A DNA stretch of 64,000 nt, taken from assembly GCA_947501325.1 (NCBI GenBank), contig CANMVC010000001.1:1054001-1118000 (forward strand). Direction: 5' to 3'. The stretch is from an uncultured Sphingomonadaceae bacterium (GTDB lineage: Bacteria; Pseudomonadota; Alphaproteobacteria; Sphingomonadales; Sphingomonadaceae). A program made the translations under genes and the position numbers. Below, in pieces: positions 50,352 through 59,418 of this stretch. The notes beneath the pieces are model-generated. The model ran no database searches. It was not told where the DNA came from and saw only the letters and a list, made by a program, of their open reading frames with translations. The stretch's first letter is position 1. The number at the start of each line of letters is the position of its first letter.

Positions 50352-51092
50352 ATGGCAGACACAGCAGGTAAAATCGATATCGGCCGCGTACTATCCAACA
50401 CATTTGGGGTAATAGGCCGCAATCCAGTTGTTTTCTTGGGATTATCTCTACTGATCGTCGGCCTGCCCAACTCTGTTGTACAATTAATTCAAGGCAATGC
50501 TGCTGCGGTGACTGGCGCTTTTGCTTCGCCGACCGTGATTATCACAGGCCTGCTTGGTTTTTTCGTTTTCCTGTTTCTATCGGTCATTTTACAAGCAACG
50601 TTAATCGTCGCTACTTTGAATGATTTGGCCAACAAAGAAATAAATCTGGGCGACTGCGTTTCACAGGCGATCAGAAAGTTTTGGCCGTTGCTGGGCCTAG
50701 GCTTGCTTTTTGGCTTAGGCATAGCCTTGGGCTTCCTGTTGCTGATCGTTCCGGGCGTTATCCTCTATCTGATGTGGATCGTCGCTGCTCCGGTGATGAT
50801 GGCAGAGGATAAGGGTATCATGGAATCTTTCAAACGCAGCACTGAATTGACTTCCGGATCAAAAGGTATGATTTTTCTGCTGATTATCATCTTTGTCGTT
50901 GCGGCGGCCATTATCGGCGGGATTGGCGGAGCGATAGGCGTATTTAGTGTTACGGCATCTGTCATTGCAGCCACAATCATAAATACAATTACGGGCGCAC
51001 TGCAAGGGGCCGGTATTGCATCCATCTACGTCGATCTTCGCACTGCGAAAGAGGGTACAGACAGCGGAACTTTAGCGGATGTTTTTTCCTGA
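50352..51092 (+). CDS. Multi-pass membrane protein (GPDPase-membrane-domain-like)
   Basis: 246 residues with about six hydrophobic segments: VVFLGLSLLIVGLPNSVVQL, VIITGLLGFFVFLFLSVILQ, LLGLGLLFGLGIALGFLLLI, VPGVILYLMWIVAAPVMMAE, MIFLLIIIFVVAAAIIGGIG. The segment PGVILYLMWIVAAPVMMAEDKGIMESFKRS is characteristic of the family containing the glycerophosphodiester phosphodiesterase membrane domain and YciC-like proteins. The function is unknown. It is divergent from the DUF4129 gene across 78 bp and may share its regulation. GGGAAGAAAG precedes ATG 50352. Confidence 0.82.
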   Translation: MADTAGKIDIGRVLSNTFGVIGRNPVVFLGLSLLIVGLPNSVVQLIQGNAAAVTGAFASPTVIITGLLGFFVFLFLSVILQATLIVATLNDLANKEINLGDCVSQAIRKFWPLLGLGLLFGLGIALGFLLLIVPGVILYLMWIVAAPVMMAEDKGIMESFKRSTELTSGSKGMIFLLIIIFVVAAAIIGGIGGAIGVFSVTASVIAATIINTITGALQGAGIASIYVDLRTAKEGTDSGTLADVFS

Positions 51093-51215
51093 TCGATGAG
51101 TCTCTCTCAAAATATTGAGATCTGCTCAGACCGCGAAGCTAATTGAATCCTTGGCTTGAGACCGTCATTCCGATATTAGTTGCAATTCAATATGCAATTT
51201 ACGGGTGAGGCTTCC

Positions 51216-51692
51216 ATGATTACACTGAACGTCAACGGCCAGACCAAAGAAGTCGATGTGGACCCGGCGACACCGATACTTTGGGTGGTCCGGGAAAACC
51301 TGAAAATGACGGGCACCAAATTTGGCTGCGGCGTCGCCCTATGCGGAGCCTGCACCATCCATCTGGATGGCAAGCCGATCCGGTCCTGCTCCACCCCTGT
51401 TTCAGAAGCTGATGGCAAGGAGATCACCACAATCGAAGGTCTCGCCGAGGAAGATGGTACCTTCAGCAAGGTCCAGCAAGCCTGGGTCGATCAGCAAGTG
51501 GCGCAATGCGGCTATTGCCAGTCGGGACAGATCATGTCGGCCACTGCCTTGCTCAAAAATAATCCCAATCCCAGTGATCAACAGATCGATGCCGCGATGG
51601 CGGGCAATATCTGTCGATGCGGAACCTATGTGCGTATACGCAAGGCGATCAAAACTGCCGCTGGCGTCTCTTCCGAAACGCAGGAGGCTTGA
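51216..51692 (+). CDS. iorA: [2Fe-2S] subunit of a molybdenum hydroxylase (IorA-like)
   Basis: 158 residues from ATG 51216 (MITLNVNG), with TGAGG six bases upstream. Plant-type cluster: [20 protein letters not shown] ending in SC. Second cluster: [10 protein letters not shown] and [15 protein letters not shown]. This is the electron-transfer small subunit of isoquinoline-1-oxidoreductase/aldehyde-dehydrogenase-type enzymes of the xanthine oxidase family. It lies 2 bp before the large-subunit gene. It has no signal peptide of its own and presumably crosses the membrane folded, in complex with the Tat-tagged large subunit. Confidence 0.93.
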   Translation: MITLNVNGQTKEVDVDPATPILWVVRENLKMTGTKFGCGVALCGACTIHLDGKPIRSCSTPVSEADGKEITTIEGLAEEDGTFSKVQQAWVDQQVAQCGYCQSGQIMSATALLKNNPNPSDQQIDAAMAGNICRCGTYVRIRKAIKTAAGVSSETQEA

Positions 51693-51694
51693 TC

Positions 51695-53935
51695 ATGGCG
51701 GACAAACAGATTTCTGAAACAGCGCCCAAAAAAGGCAAATGGACTCGCCGCGCCTTCATCGGTGCCGGGGTGGTTGCTGGCGGCGCACTGGTTGTTGGCG
51801 TCGCGGTCCGTCCTGACAATCCGATCGGGCGGCTCAGCCCGATGCTCGCCAAGGACGGCGAACAATTGATCAATGCCTGGGTAAAAATTGACACCGACAA
51901 TATTGTCACGGCAATCATTCCCCATGTCGAAATGGGTCAGGGTATTTTCACCACCCTGGCACAAATGCTCGCCGACGAGCTGGATGCGGACTGGAGCAAG
52001 GTCAGAATATTGGAAGCTCCGGCAGACGCAAAATATGTCTCCCATGATATTGGCCGCGAATTTCTTGCTCCCAATCTTGAGGTCCCGGCAATATTGGAGC
52101 CAACGGTCGGCGGAACCTTTTTGCAACTGGCAACAGCGATGAACCTGCAAATTACCGGTGGCAGTTTCTCGGTTCGCGGAACCGGACAGCGCGCCATGCG
52201 GGTGGCTGGCGCCGCAGCCAAGGAAATGCTGATCGCGGCAGCGGCCGAGGAATGGAATGTTCCTGCCGGTGAATTGCGCGCGGAAAACAGCATGATTCTC
52301 CACGACAAGAGCAGCAAGTCAGCCCCGTTTGCGGACTTTGCCGCCGCTGCGGCAGAGCAAGGCCTGCCGAACAAGCCCAAGCTGAAGTCACCCAAAGACT
52401 ATAAGCTGATGGGCAAGGCCATGGCCCGCCATGATATTCCCGAAAAATCCGATGGCACGGCGCTATTCGGCATTGATGCGGATCTGCCCGGCATGAAATA
52501 CGCTGCGGTGAAAGCCGCGCCTGTGGTTGGGGCGACAATCGAATCCATGAATGTCGATTCCGCCAAAGCCATGCCCGGTGTCCTCCAAATCCTGAACATG
52601 GGTGATTTTATCGCTGTGATTGCCGATGGCTATTGGCAGGCCGAGCAAGCACTCGGCACTATCGAAGCAAAATATTCCAAGACCGAAGGCGATGCGCTGA
52701 ATCAGGATGCCCTGTTTGCGCGCTATGCATCGGTGCTGGATGAGGCCGGTGACGATGGCGGCGATGTCGAGACCGAAAAAGGTGATGTCGGAGAAGCTTT
52801 TGCGGGTGCCGCCACCAAGGTCGAAGCGGAATATAAGGTGCCTTTCCTAGCCCATGCGACGATGGAACCGATGAACTGTACTGCCTGGGTACGGGACGGG
52901 AAATGCGATGTCTGGTCCGGCCATCAAGCCCCGCTCATGGCTCGTAAAGCGGCAGCGGACACGCTTGGCATTGATATGGATGCCGTAACCTATCACAATG
53001 CCTATCTTGGCGGCGGTTTCGGACGGCGATCCGAAAATGATGTGATTATCATGGCGACGCGTATTGCCAAGGCGGTTCCCTATCCGGTGAAGATGATCTG
53101 GTCGCGTGAAGAAGACACCATGCAGGATCATTATCGTCCATCGGCGACCAGTCGGTTCCAGGCCGGTCTGGACAAGGACGGCAAGCCAGTAAGTTGGAGC
53201 AATATCCATACGCATCTGTTTGATCCGCAAGAAGCACCTACCGTGCCTTATTATGATATCGCCAATCACAAGATCCGAAAAATTGATGTGCCAACCCATT
53301 TGCGCTTTGGCCCATGGCGGTCGGTGGATCATAGCCAGCATGGCTATTTCATCGAAAGTTTCGTTGACGAAATGGCCCATGCAGCAGGCAAAGATGGCTA
53401 TGCATTTCGCCGCGAATTGCTCGCCGGATCAGTCCGCCATCTGGCGGTTCTGGACAAGGCTGCCGAGATGTCGGGTTGGGATAAACCCCTCCCCGAAGGT
53501 CATGGTCGTGGCATTGCCTTTGTTCCTTCCTTCGGCACCATTGTCGCGGAAGTAGCCGAAGTTGACATGACCAGTGGAAAACCGAAGGTGAAGAAAATCT
53601 ACGTTGCGGCCGACCCCGGCTTTGCCATCAATCCAGACGGCTTTGCGGCACAGATGGAAAGCAGCATTGCATACGGCCTCACCGCTACGCTCTATGGCGA
53701 AATCTCGGTGAAGGATGGCGCTGTCCAGCAGAGCAACTTCCATGACTATCCGATTTTGCGGATCAACGAGATGCCGGAAGTGGAGGTGGCGATTATTAAC
53801 GGCGATCACAAGCGGCTCGGCGGAGCGGGTGAACCCGGGTTGCCGCCTTTGGCGCCCGCCGTTACCAATGCGATTTTCGCTGCCACTGGCAAACGCGTCC
53901 GCGAGCTGCCATTAAGCAAAGTGAACTTCGCCTGA
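51695..53935 (+). CDS. iorB: Molybdopterin large subunit of a molybdenum hydroxylase (IorB-like), Tat-exported
   Basis: 746 residues from ATG 51695; GGAGG lies eight bases upstream. A twin-arginine signal ([20 protein letters not shown]) begins at about residue 17. The molybdopterin domains include [55 protein letters not shown] and the active-site Glu in [13 protein letters not shown]. IorB-type enzymes hydroxylate N-heterocycles or oxidise aldehydes in the periplasm. The next gene, a cytochrome c, is the probable electron acceptor, and a MocA-like protein follows. Substrate unknown: aldehyde or azaarene. Confidence 0.93.
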   Translation: MADKQISETAPKKGKWTRRAFIGAGVVAGGALVVGVAVRPDNPIGRLSPMLAKDGEQLINAWVKIDTDNIVTAIIPHVEMGQGIFTTLAQMLADELDADWSKVRILEAPADAKYVSHDIGREFLAPNLEVPAILEPTVGGTFLQLATAMNLQITGGSFSVRGTGQRAMRVAGAAAKEMLIAAAAEEWNVPAGELRAENSMILHDKSSKSAPFADFAAAAAEQGLPNKPKLKSPKDYKLMGKAMARHDIPEKSDGTALFGIDADLPGMKYAAVKAAPVVGATIESMNVDSAKAMPGVLQILNMGDFIAVIADGYWQAEQALGTIEAKYSKTEGDALNQDALFARYASVLDEAGDDGGDVETEKGDVGEAFAGAATKVEAEYKVPFLAHATMEPMNCTAWVRDGKCDVWSGHQAPLMARKAAADTLGIDMDAVTYHNAYLGGGFGRRSENDVIIMATRIAKAVPYPVKMIWSREEDTMQDHYRPSATSRFQAGLDKDGKPVSWSNIHTHLFDPQEAPTVPYYDIANHKIRKIDVPTHLRFGPWRSVDHSQHGYFIESFVDEMAHAAGKDGYAFRRELLAGSVRHLAVLDKAAEMSGWDKPLPEGHGRGIAFVPSFGTIVAEVAEVDMTSGKPKVKKIYVAADPGFAINPDGFAAQMESSIAYGLTATLYGEISVKDGAVQQSNFHDYPILRINEMPEVEVAIINGDHKRLGGAGEPGLPPLAPAVTNAIFAATGKRVRELPLSKVNFA

Positions 53936-53969
53936 GGTCGTTCGTCTCGACATCGATAAGGATAGAATA

Positions 53970-54425
53970 ATGAGAGCAGTCTTTCGCGCATCCGCGCCGA
54001 TTTTGGTAATTGCGCTGGCCGCTTGCGGATCTGAGCCGGCACCCGGACCCACCGAACAGATAGTCATTCGCGAACCAGGCGCAACCGCAGCACCGAGCGA
54101 TGAAACCGAAGGCAACTTGGTCGCAAAAGGCAAGGCGGCGTTCAACACATGTGTGGCTTGCCATGGTATCGAAAAAGGCGGTGCCAATAAGATCGGCCCC
54201 AATCTCTACGGTATTATCGGCCGGGCAGCAGGAAGCGTCTCCGATTTCAGTTATTCCGAAGCGCTAAAATCTTCGGGGATTACCTGGACCAAGGAAGAAC
54301 TGGACAGCTATATAGCCAATCCCGCCGCAAAGGTTCCCGGTACTACAATGATGGCCGGTGCGATCACCGACGCAGGGCGCCGTAAGGCGATTATCGCTTA
54401 TATCGAAGACGTCTCCGCCAATTGA
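53970..54425 (+). CDS. Lipoprotein class I cytochrome c
   Basis: 151 residues. Lipoprotein signal ILVIALAAC with the acylated Cys19, a flexible linker to about residue 50, then a single haem site CVACH (Cys61, Cys64, His65) and a likely Met ligand in the [11 protein letters not shown] loop near residue 127. It is held in a membrane facing the periplasm. It follows the molybdenum hydroxylase genes by 34 bp and should take its electrons. Its gene ends in TTGA overlapping the next start. Confidence 0.92.
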   Translation: MRAVFRASAPILVIALAACGSEPAPGPTEQIVIREPGATAAPSDETEGNLVAKGKAAFNTCVACHGIEKGGANKIGPNLYGIIGRAAGSVSDFSYSEALKSSGITWTKEELDSYIANPAAKVPGTTMMAGAITDAGRRKAIIAYIEDVSAN

Positions 54426-55030
54426 TCAAAGCGGTGAATCAGGGCGTTATGCTAGCTATACTCGCCGCAGGTCAATCGCGCAGGTTTGGCGATCAGGATA
54501 AGCTAGCCGCACCATTGCATGGCAAAATGCTTGGCCTTCACGCCGCAGATAGGTTGACCCAGATAGCCTTTGATCACCGCATTGTCATAGCATCTGATCG
54601 CGACCACCCTTGTGCCGTTGGCTTGACGAAAATGGGCTATGATGTTGTTCTCAACAATGCTGCTGCTGAGGGACAGTCGGCGTCTGTCCGATGCGCGGCG
54701 CAGCATGCCATAACATGCGACGCTAGCGCTTTAATAATCTGTCTGGCAGACATGCCCTATATTGTCCCTCAACATATTCGGGATCTGTCCCGGGCTTTTG
54801 AAGATCATGATCGAGAAACGACCATTGCTTCGACCGATGACGGTAAAGCCATGCCGCCTGCGATCTTCCCGTTCAGTCAGTTCGCGGCCCTTAAGGATTT
54901 GCAGGGCGACCAAGGCGCCAGATCGCTGCTGCAGACAGCGCATCTCATTACCGCCCCTGACGGCAGTTTGCGGGATATTGATACGCCGGAAATCTTAGCG
55001 TTGGAAAACCAGAAAGGGATTGACGTCTAA
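54422..55030 (+). CDS. MobA/MocA-like molybdenum-cofactor nucleotidyltransferase
   Basis: About 202 residues from TTG 54422, overlapping the cytochrome stop as TTGA; ATG 54449 would shorten it by nine residues. The nucleotide-binding loop LAAGQSRRFGDQDKL, CLADMPYI and GDQGARSLLQ are diagnostic. MocA joins CMP to molybdopterin, the cofactor form used by IorB-type enzymes; this location in the enzyme's operon favours cytidylyl over guanylyl transfer. The stop codon overlaps by a few bases with the convergent lipoprotein gene. Confidence 0.9.
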   Translation: MIKAVNQGVMLAILAAGQSRRFGDQDKLAAPLHGKMLGLHAADRLTQIAFDHRIVIASDRDHPCAVGLTKMGYDVVLNNAAAEGQSASVRCAAQHAITCDASALIICLADMPYIVPQHIRDLSRAFEDHDRETTIASTDDGKAMPPAIFPFSQFAALKDLQGDQGARSLLQTAHLITAPDGSLRDIDTPEILALENQKGIDV

Positions 55031-55800
55031 TCTGAGAACAACTCTGCTGCGTCGATCAGCTGGATATCATCCCGTGTCTCCAATTGTGCCAAAAACCAGT
55101 ATTTGTGCCAAGCGCCATAGAGAATTAGCACCCGCTTTTCCTGACCTTTAATGTTGTCCAACGCTGCAGTGACATTTCGATAATGGGCTGCGTTGATATT
55201 CTGCCAGCCGCCTAGTCCCAGATCATCTCCAAACAACGTCTGGTAAACCTCTTGCCGTGCTTTAACCGCATTGTCATAAGCATCGCTGTGAATGAACAAT
55301 GGGTCATCCGAACGACCGCTCACGGCTCTATTATAGTCCGTGATCGCGACCTGATACGTCGCCCAGTCTTTAGCGCGTAGCGAATCTTTTTGCAGGTCTG
55401 CCAAAGTTGCGCGCCGGTCCTCCGCAATCTTCTGCGTCCATGCCGCAACGGGGATCATTTCAAAGCCTAGTTTTTGCTGGAGCGGGAAAACAACATCTGT
55501 CAGTTCCGGAAAGTCGTCGGCGCGACTTTCCCGCACTTCACCAAATGCCTTGTAATTGACCGATGCCTTGGCGAAGCTTTCAGGTGGCAGTTCCAACAAA
55601 ATGACATCGGGATTGAAATTCTCGATCGCCGCCTTCAAAACAGGCAGCGAATAACTATCGCTGCGACGATGCTGACCGTGAATGGCTCCGATTACCGTGA
55701 CAATATTATCCCCTGGACGCGAAACCTGTTTTTCCGTCGGCGCTGAGCAAGCAATGAGAGCGGGCAGCAATCCGAGCAGAACGAAACGAAAGAAAATCAC
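55027..55800 (-). CDS. TraB/ChaN-like lipoprotein of unknown function
   Basis: 257 residues from GTG 55800, which overlaps the upstream transporter stop (GTGA). Lipoprotein signal FVLLGLLPALIACSAP (lipidated Cys18). VTVIGAIHGQHRRSDSYSLP, FNPDVILLELPPESFA and ILYGAWHKYWFLAQLE resemble the TraB/ChaN/GumN-type fold that carries GxxH and a C-terminal G-x-x-H motif and may bind a metal or haem. It is attached to the inner face of a membrane outside the cytoplasm. No firm function; the assignment to that superfamily is from motif memory only. Confidence 0.72.
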   Translation of the reverse strand: MIFFRFVLLGLLPALIACSAPTEKQVSRPGDNIVTVIGAIHGQHRRSDSYSLPVLKAAIENFNPDVILLELPPESFAKASVNYKAFGEVRESRADDFPELTDVVFPLQQKLGFEMIPVAAWTQKIAEDRRATLADLQKDSLRAKDWATYQVAITDYNRAVSGRSDDPLFIHSDAYDNAVKARQEVYQTLFGDDLGLGGWQNINAAHYRNVTAALDNIKGQEKRVLILYGAWHKYWFLAQLETRDDIQLIDAAELFSD

Positions 55801-56444
55801 TCCGCGTCAAGCCGTTTGGCCAAACGCACAATAGCATAAACCAGCGGCGGCACTAATACGGCCGACAATATCACTTTAGCCAGTAATTGACCTGGCATGA
55901 TTTTCAGCAGCGGCGCCACACCATAAAAGGCAATTGTTATAAAAATCACAGTGTCCACTGCCTGGCTGACGACGCCCGCGATCATGCTTCGCAACCACAA
56001 AAATCTGCCGCTTTCTCCTCTCAGTCGAGTAATCAGGAAAACGTTTAGCAGTTGAGACGTTCCGTAAGCGATAATTCCTGCAAACATTAAACGCGTCGAT
56101 TGGTTCAATATAATATCGAACGCAATTCGCTTGTCATCTTCCCAGAAAGATGCAGGCGGCAAGGCTAAGACCAGCTGAATCAATATCATCGAAACGACAA
56201 TCGGGACAAAACCGAAAATAACGATCCTGTTACCCGTAGCCCGACCATAAATCTCTGCTACCGCACTGGATAAAACCACCAAAAGGATGAAGGCGAATAT
56301 TCCCGCTTCCACCGCCAGCGGCCCCAGCGCCGCTAGCTTGTTGCCCAATATGCCGGCCAAACTCGCCATGCCGCCATAAAGAACGCTAATCACGAAAAGG
56401 CCCCGAGGAATATGCTTTGTTTCTGAAATCGCTGTCATCTTCAT
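55797..56444 (-). CDS. yhhQ: VUT-family queuosine-precursor transporter (YhhQ-like)
   Basis: 215 residues with about six membrane helices: GLFVISVLYGGMASLAGILG, VEAGIFAFILLVVLSSAVAE, FVPIVVSMILIQLVLALPPA, MIAGVVSQAVDTVIFITIAF. The motif VAEIYGRATGNRI matches the family hallmark (D/E-xx-AEx-YG) and SQAVDTVIF is its second conserved block. YhhQ imports the queuosine precursors preQ0/preQ1, or queuine in some bacteria. The start may be ATG 56444 or 56438. The lipoprotein gene overlaps its stop. No queuosine biosynthetic gene is nearby to support the pathway. Confidence 0.87.
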   Translation of the reverse strand: MKMTAISETKHIPRGLFVISVLYGGMASLAGILGNKLAALGPLAVEAGIFAFILLVVLSSAVAEIYGRATGNRIVIFGFVPIVVSMILIQLVLALPPASFWEDDKRIAFDIILNQSTRLMFAGIIAYGTSQLLNVFLITRLRGESGRFLWLRSMIAGVVSQAVDTVIFITIAFYGVAPLLKIMPGQLLAKVILSAVLVPPLVYAIVRLAKRLDAE

Positions 56445-56602
56445 GACCTAGCGTGGTCCGGATCGAAAAAAAAGCATCAAAAACAAACACGAAAAACGAA
56501 TCGTGACTCTCGGTCATTTTCCTCTAGGGAGGATTTACCGATGCGACTGGCGCAGTGACGCCATAAGCATCCAGGGGCAAAGGTTAGTCCAAAGGGGAAT
56601 GT

Positions 56603-57172
56603 GTGCAGAGACTGGCGGTTTATTGCGGCGCAAGCGCTGGGGGGGATCCCGCTTTCGCCGAAACAGCAAAACGTTTGGGTCAAGTTATGGCCGAACGCAA
56701 CATAGATCTTGTCTTTGGCGGTGGGCGGTTGGGCCTGATGGGCATCATTGCCGATTCCGTGCTGGCCGGTGGCGGGAAAGTCTATGGCGTTATTCCCGAA
56801 ATGCTCAAAGACCATGAGGTGGCCCATACCGGCCTGACCGAACTGCACGTCGTGACATCCATGCATGAGCGCAAAGCAAAGATGACCGAACTCACCGATG
56901 GTTTTGTTGCCATCCCGGGCGGCATTGGAACATTAGACGAGCTGTTTGAAGCATGGACATGGAAAGCGTTAGGCTATCATGGCAAACCCATTGGACTACT
57001 CAATGTCAACGGCTATTGGGATTCTCTCACGGCATTTCTGGATAATGTCGCAGGTCATGGCTTCATGTCGGAAGCACGACGCGAGCAGCTGATCTTGAGC
57101 AACGATATAGGCGACATATTGGATCAACTGACATCGGCCTATACCGGCGCCCAGGGACAAGTGACGTGGTGA
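56603..57172 (+). CDS. LOG-family nucleoside 5'-monophosphate phosphoribohydrolase
   Basis: 189 residues starting at GTG 56603; AAAGGGGAA lies upstream. Signatures: LAVYCGASAGGDPAFAETAK, VFGGGRLGLMGIIADSVLAG, MHERKAKM and VAIPGGIGTLDELFEAWTW, the PGGxGT-xx-E catalytic motif. LOG enzymes hydrolyse cytokinin riboside monophosphates or other purine nucleotides to free base plus ribose-5-phosphate in the cytoplasm. It is followed by a nucleoside transporter (22 bp), which fits base/nucleoside salvage. Confidence 0.92.
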   Translation: MQRLAVYCGASAGGDPAFAETAKRLGQVMAERNIDLVFGGGRLGLMGIIADSVLAGGGKVYGVIPEMLKDHEVAHTGLTELHVVTSMHERKAKMTELTDGFVAIPGGIGTLDELFEAWTWKALGYHGKPIGLLNVNGYWDSLTAFLDNVAGHGFMSEARREQLILSNDIGDILDQLTSAYTGAQGQVTW

Positions 57173-57194
57173 AATTAATCGGAGCGAACCGCTC

Positions 57195-58430
57195 ATGACT
57201 TCTGTTCTGACAAGTATCGCCGGCATGCTAGTAATTCTGCTGATGGCCTTCGCTCTTTCGACTGGACGGCGCAACATCCGCCTTCGCGTCGTTGCATCCG
57301 CATTTGCACTGCAGGCTGGCATTGCAGTGCTGGTGCTTTATGTGCCCGCAGGCAAAAATATTATCGAAGCCATGTCGAGCGGGGTTTCCAACCTTCTCAG
57401 CTATGCCGCCGACGGCACCAATTTTATATTTGGACCGCTGGCCAGCCCGGAAATGGGCGGCAACAGTTTTGCCATCGCCGCGCTGCCGGTAATCATCTTT
57501 TTCTCCGCGCTGATATCGATCCTTTATTATCTCGGCGTCATGCAGTTCATCATCAAATGGGTCGGTGGCGGGATCCAGAAAGTCACCGGCATATCCAAAG
57601 TCGAATCCCTGTGCGCCGCCGCAAATATCTTTGTCGGTCAGTCGGAATCGCCCCTGGTTATCAGACCCTATCTCGCAAAGCTCAGCGAGTCCCAGCTGTT
57701 CACGGTGATGAGTGTCGGAATGGCCGGTGTGGCTGGGACGATATTGGCAGCCTATGCGTCCATGGGCATCCGCATAGATTATCTGCTCGCAGCCGCGTTT
57801 ATGTCAGCGCCGGGCGGCATTTTGATGGCGAAAATTATTATGCCAGATGATCCTGATGCAGCGGCACCCGAAGAATTGGTTGTTGCGGTAGATTACGAAG
57901 AAGAAAAACCGGCAAACATCATCATGGCGGCCTCCATGGGTGCCCAGACAGGCGTCAAAATTGCGGTTGCGGTCGGCGCAATGGTCCTCGCCTTTGTCGC
58001 ACTTGTCGCGCTGGCCAATGGCATATTGGGCGGTGTCGGCGGCTGGTTTGGCCAGCCTGATCTCAGCTTTCAGCAGATTATTGGCTATGTTTTTGCTCCG
58101 ATCATGTTCTTGCTCGGCGTGCCATGGGAAGAGGCTTTCGCAGCGGGCGGTCTATTCGGGACGAAAGTTGTCTTGAATGAATTTGTTGCCTTTAGTGATC
58201 TGGGCGGCATGGGCGATAGTTTGTCACCGACGACTGTGGCGATCGTCACCTTTGCCTTGTGTGGCTTTGCCAATTTTCTGTCGATCGCTATTCAGCTGGC
58301 CGTAACAGGCGGACTGGCGCCGAATCAGCGGCCGGTGATTGCCCGCCTTGGCCTAAGAGCACTGGCAGCAGGGTCACTGGCCAATCTGATGAGCGCAGCC
58401 TTAGCTGGCCTCTTATTATCTCTCGGCTAA
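57195..58430 (+). CDS. Concentrative nucleoside transporter (CNT/NupC family)
   Basis: 411 residues with 8-10 hydrophobic segments. Family motifs: NFIFGPLASPEMGG, AALPVIIFFSALISILYYLG, VESLCAAANIFVGQSESPLV (nucleoside/Na+ site, the Q-S/T-E-(A/S)-P block) and FLLGVPWEEAF, FGTKVVLNEFVAF. CNTs symport nucleosides with Na+ or H+ across the inner membrane. It sits between a LOG protein and an oxygenase/uridine-kinase pair, consistent with import and salvage of nucleosides. It starts at ATG 57195, ten bases after GGAG. Confidence 0.93.
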   Translation: MTSVLTSIAGMLVILLMAFALSTGRRNIRLRVVASAFALQAGIAVLVLYVPAGKNIIEAMSSGVSNLLSYAADGTNFIFGPLASPEMGGNSFAIAALPVIIFFSALISILYYLGVMQFIIKWVGGGIQKVTGISKVESLCAAANIFVGQSESPLVIRPYLAKLSESQLFTVMSVGMAGVAGTILAAYASMGIRIDYLLAAAFMSAPGGILMAKIIMPDDPDAAAPEELVVAVDYEEEKPANIIMAASMGAQTGVKIAVAVGAMVLAFVALVALANGILGGVGGWFGQPDLSFQQIIGYVFAPIMFLLGVPWEEAFAAGGLFGTKVVLNEFVAFSDLGGMGDSLSPTTVAIVTFALCGFANFLSIAIQLAVTGGLAPNQRPVIARLGLRALAAGSLANLMSAALAGLLLSLG

Positions 58431-58473
58431 ACCGATAGATTGACAAACCCGTTTCACGGAGCATCATGGCGCC

Positions 58474-59418
58474 ATGTCGCAAACCCACGATACCTTATCC
58501 TCCATATCCCTTGCTTTGCCCGACAAGGACAAGATTGGTTTTGCCGACCGCATCGGTCAATCCTTCTCCGATTGGGGTTTTGCTATTATCTCCGACCACG
58601 GCATATCCGATGCCTTGATCGAAAAAGCCGAACAATTGTCCCGCGCCTTTTTCGCGCTACCCGATGATGTGAAACGGAAATATCATATAGCCGGTGGTGG
58701 AGGCGCCCGTGGTTACACGCCTTTCGGGACCGAAGCCGCCAAGGATTCGGACATTCATGATCTCAAGGAATTTTGGCATATCGGTAGACAGTTGCCGGGC
58801 GGCCATGAATTTGAACCATTTATGAGCGCAAATATCTGGCCCGAAGAGCTGGAAGACTTCCGAGAATGCTATTTGGAACTCTTCGCTGCCTTTGACAAAG
58901 CCGGGCAACGGATATTGCAAGGGATTGCCCGTTTCCTGAATCTGGACCCCGATTTTTTCGACGACACCGTGCGCGATGGGAACAGTATTTTACGCCTGAT
59001 CCACTACCCGCCCGTGCCAGCGGATTCGCCCGCCGTGCGCGCGGCTGCCCATGAGGATATCAACACCATAACCTTGCTCATCGGCGCTGAAGAAGCTGGA
59101 CTGGAGTTGCTGGACAAACAAGGTAATTGGCGGGCGGTGACCCCGAAGCCCGGCGAATTGGCCGTCAACATCGGCGACATGCTGCAACGTTTGACCAACA
59201 ATCGTTTGCCATCAACGACCCACCGCGTCGTCAATCCGCCCCCGGAGCGGCGCGGACATTCCCGCTATTCCATGCCGTTTTTCCTTCATTTCCGGCCGGA
59301 TTACATCATCGAAACGCTTCCAGAATGTATTGATGAAGAGCATCCCAACCTATATCCAGAGCCGATAACCGCCCATGACTATCTGATGGAACGGCTGCGC
59401 GAAATTGGATTGGCATGA
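58474..59418 (+). CDS. 2-oxoglutarate/Fe(II) dioxygenase, isopenicillin-N-synthase-like
   Basis: 314 residues. N-terminal DIOX_N region (LPDKDKIGFADRIGQSFSDW, GISDALIEKAEQLSRAFF). The iron ligands are His193, Asp195 and His250 (AAHEDINTITLL and TTHRVV), and the 2-oxoglutarate contact is Arg264-Tyr-Ser (RYSMPFFLHF). It is a soluble cytoplasmic enzyme. The family acts on many substrates, including nucleobase, gibberellin-like and peptide ones. Overlap (ATGA) with the uridine-kinase-like gene and the CNT transporter just upstream suggest a nucleoside or base substrate; that is an inference from context only. Confidence 0.9.
   Translation: MSQTHDTLSSISLALPDKDKIGFADRIGQSFSDWGFAIISDHGISDALIEKAEQLSRAFFALPDDVKRKYHIAGGGGARGYTPFGTEAAKDSDIHDLKEFWHIGRQLPGGHEFEPFMSANIWPEELEDFRECYLELFAAFDKAGQRILQGIARFLNLDPDFFDDTVRDGNSILRLIHYPPVPADSPAVRAAAHEDINTITLLIGAEEAGLELLDKQGNWRAVTPKPGELAVNIGDMLQRLTNNRLPSTTHRVVNPPPERRGHSRYSMPFFLHFRPDYIIETLPECIDEEHPNLYPEPITAHDYLMERLREIGLA

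Noticed and set aside
51105-51120. TCTCAA-AATA-TTGAGA hairpin after the membrane protein at 50352-51092
   Set aside because: Only six base pairs with no T-tract after it; too weak to call a terminator.
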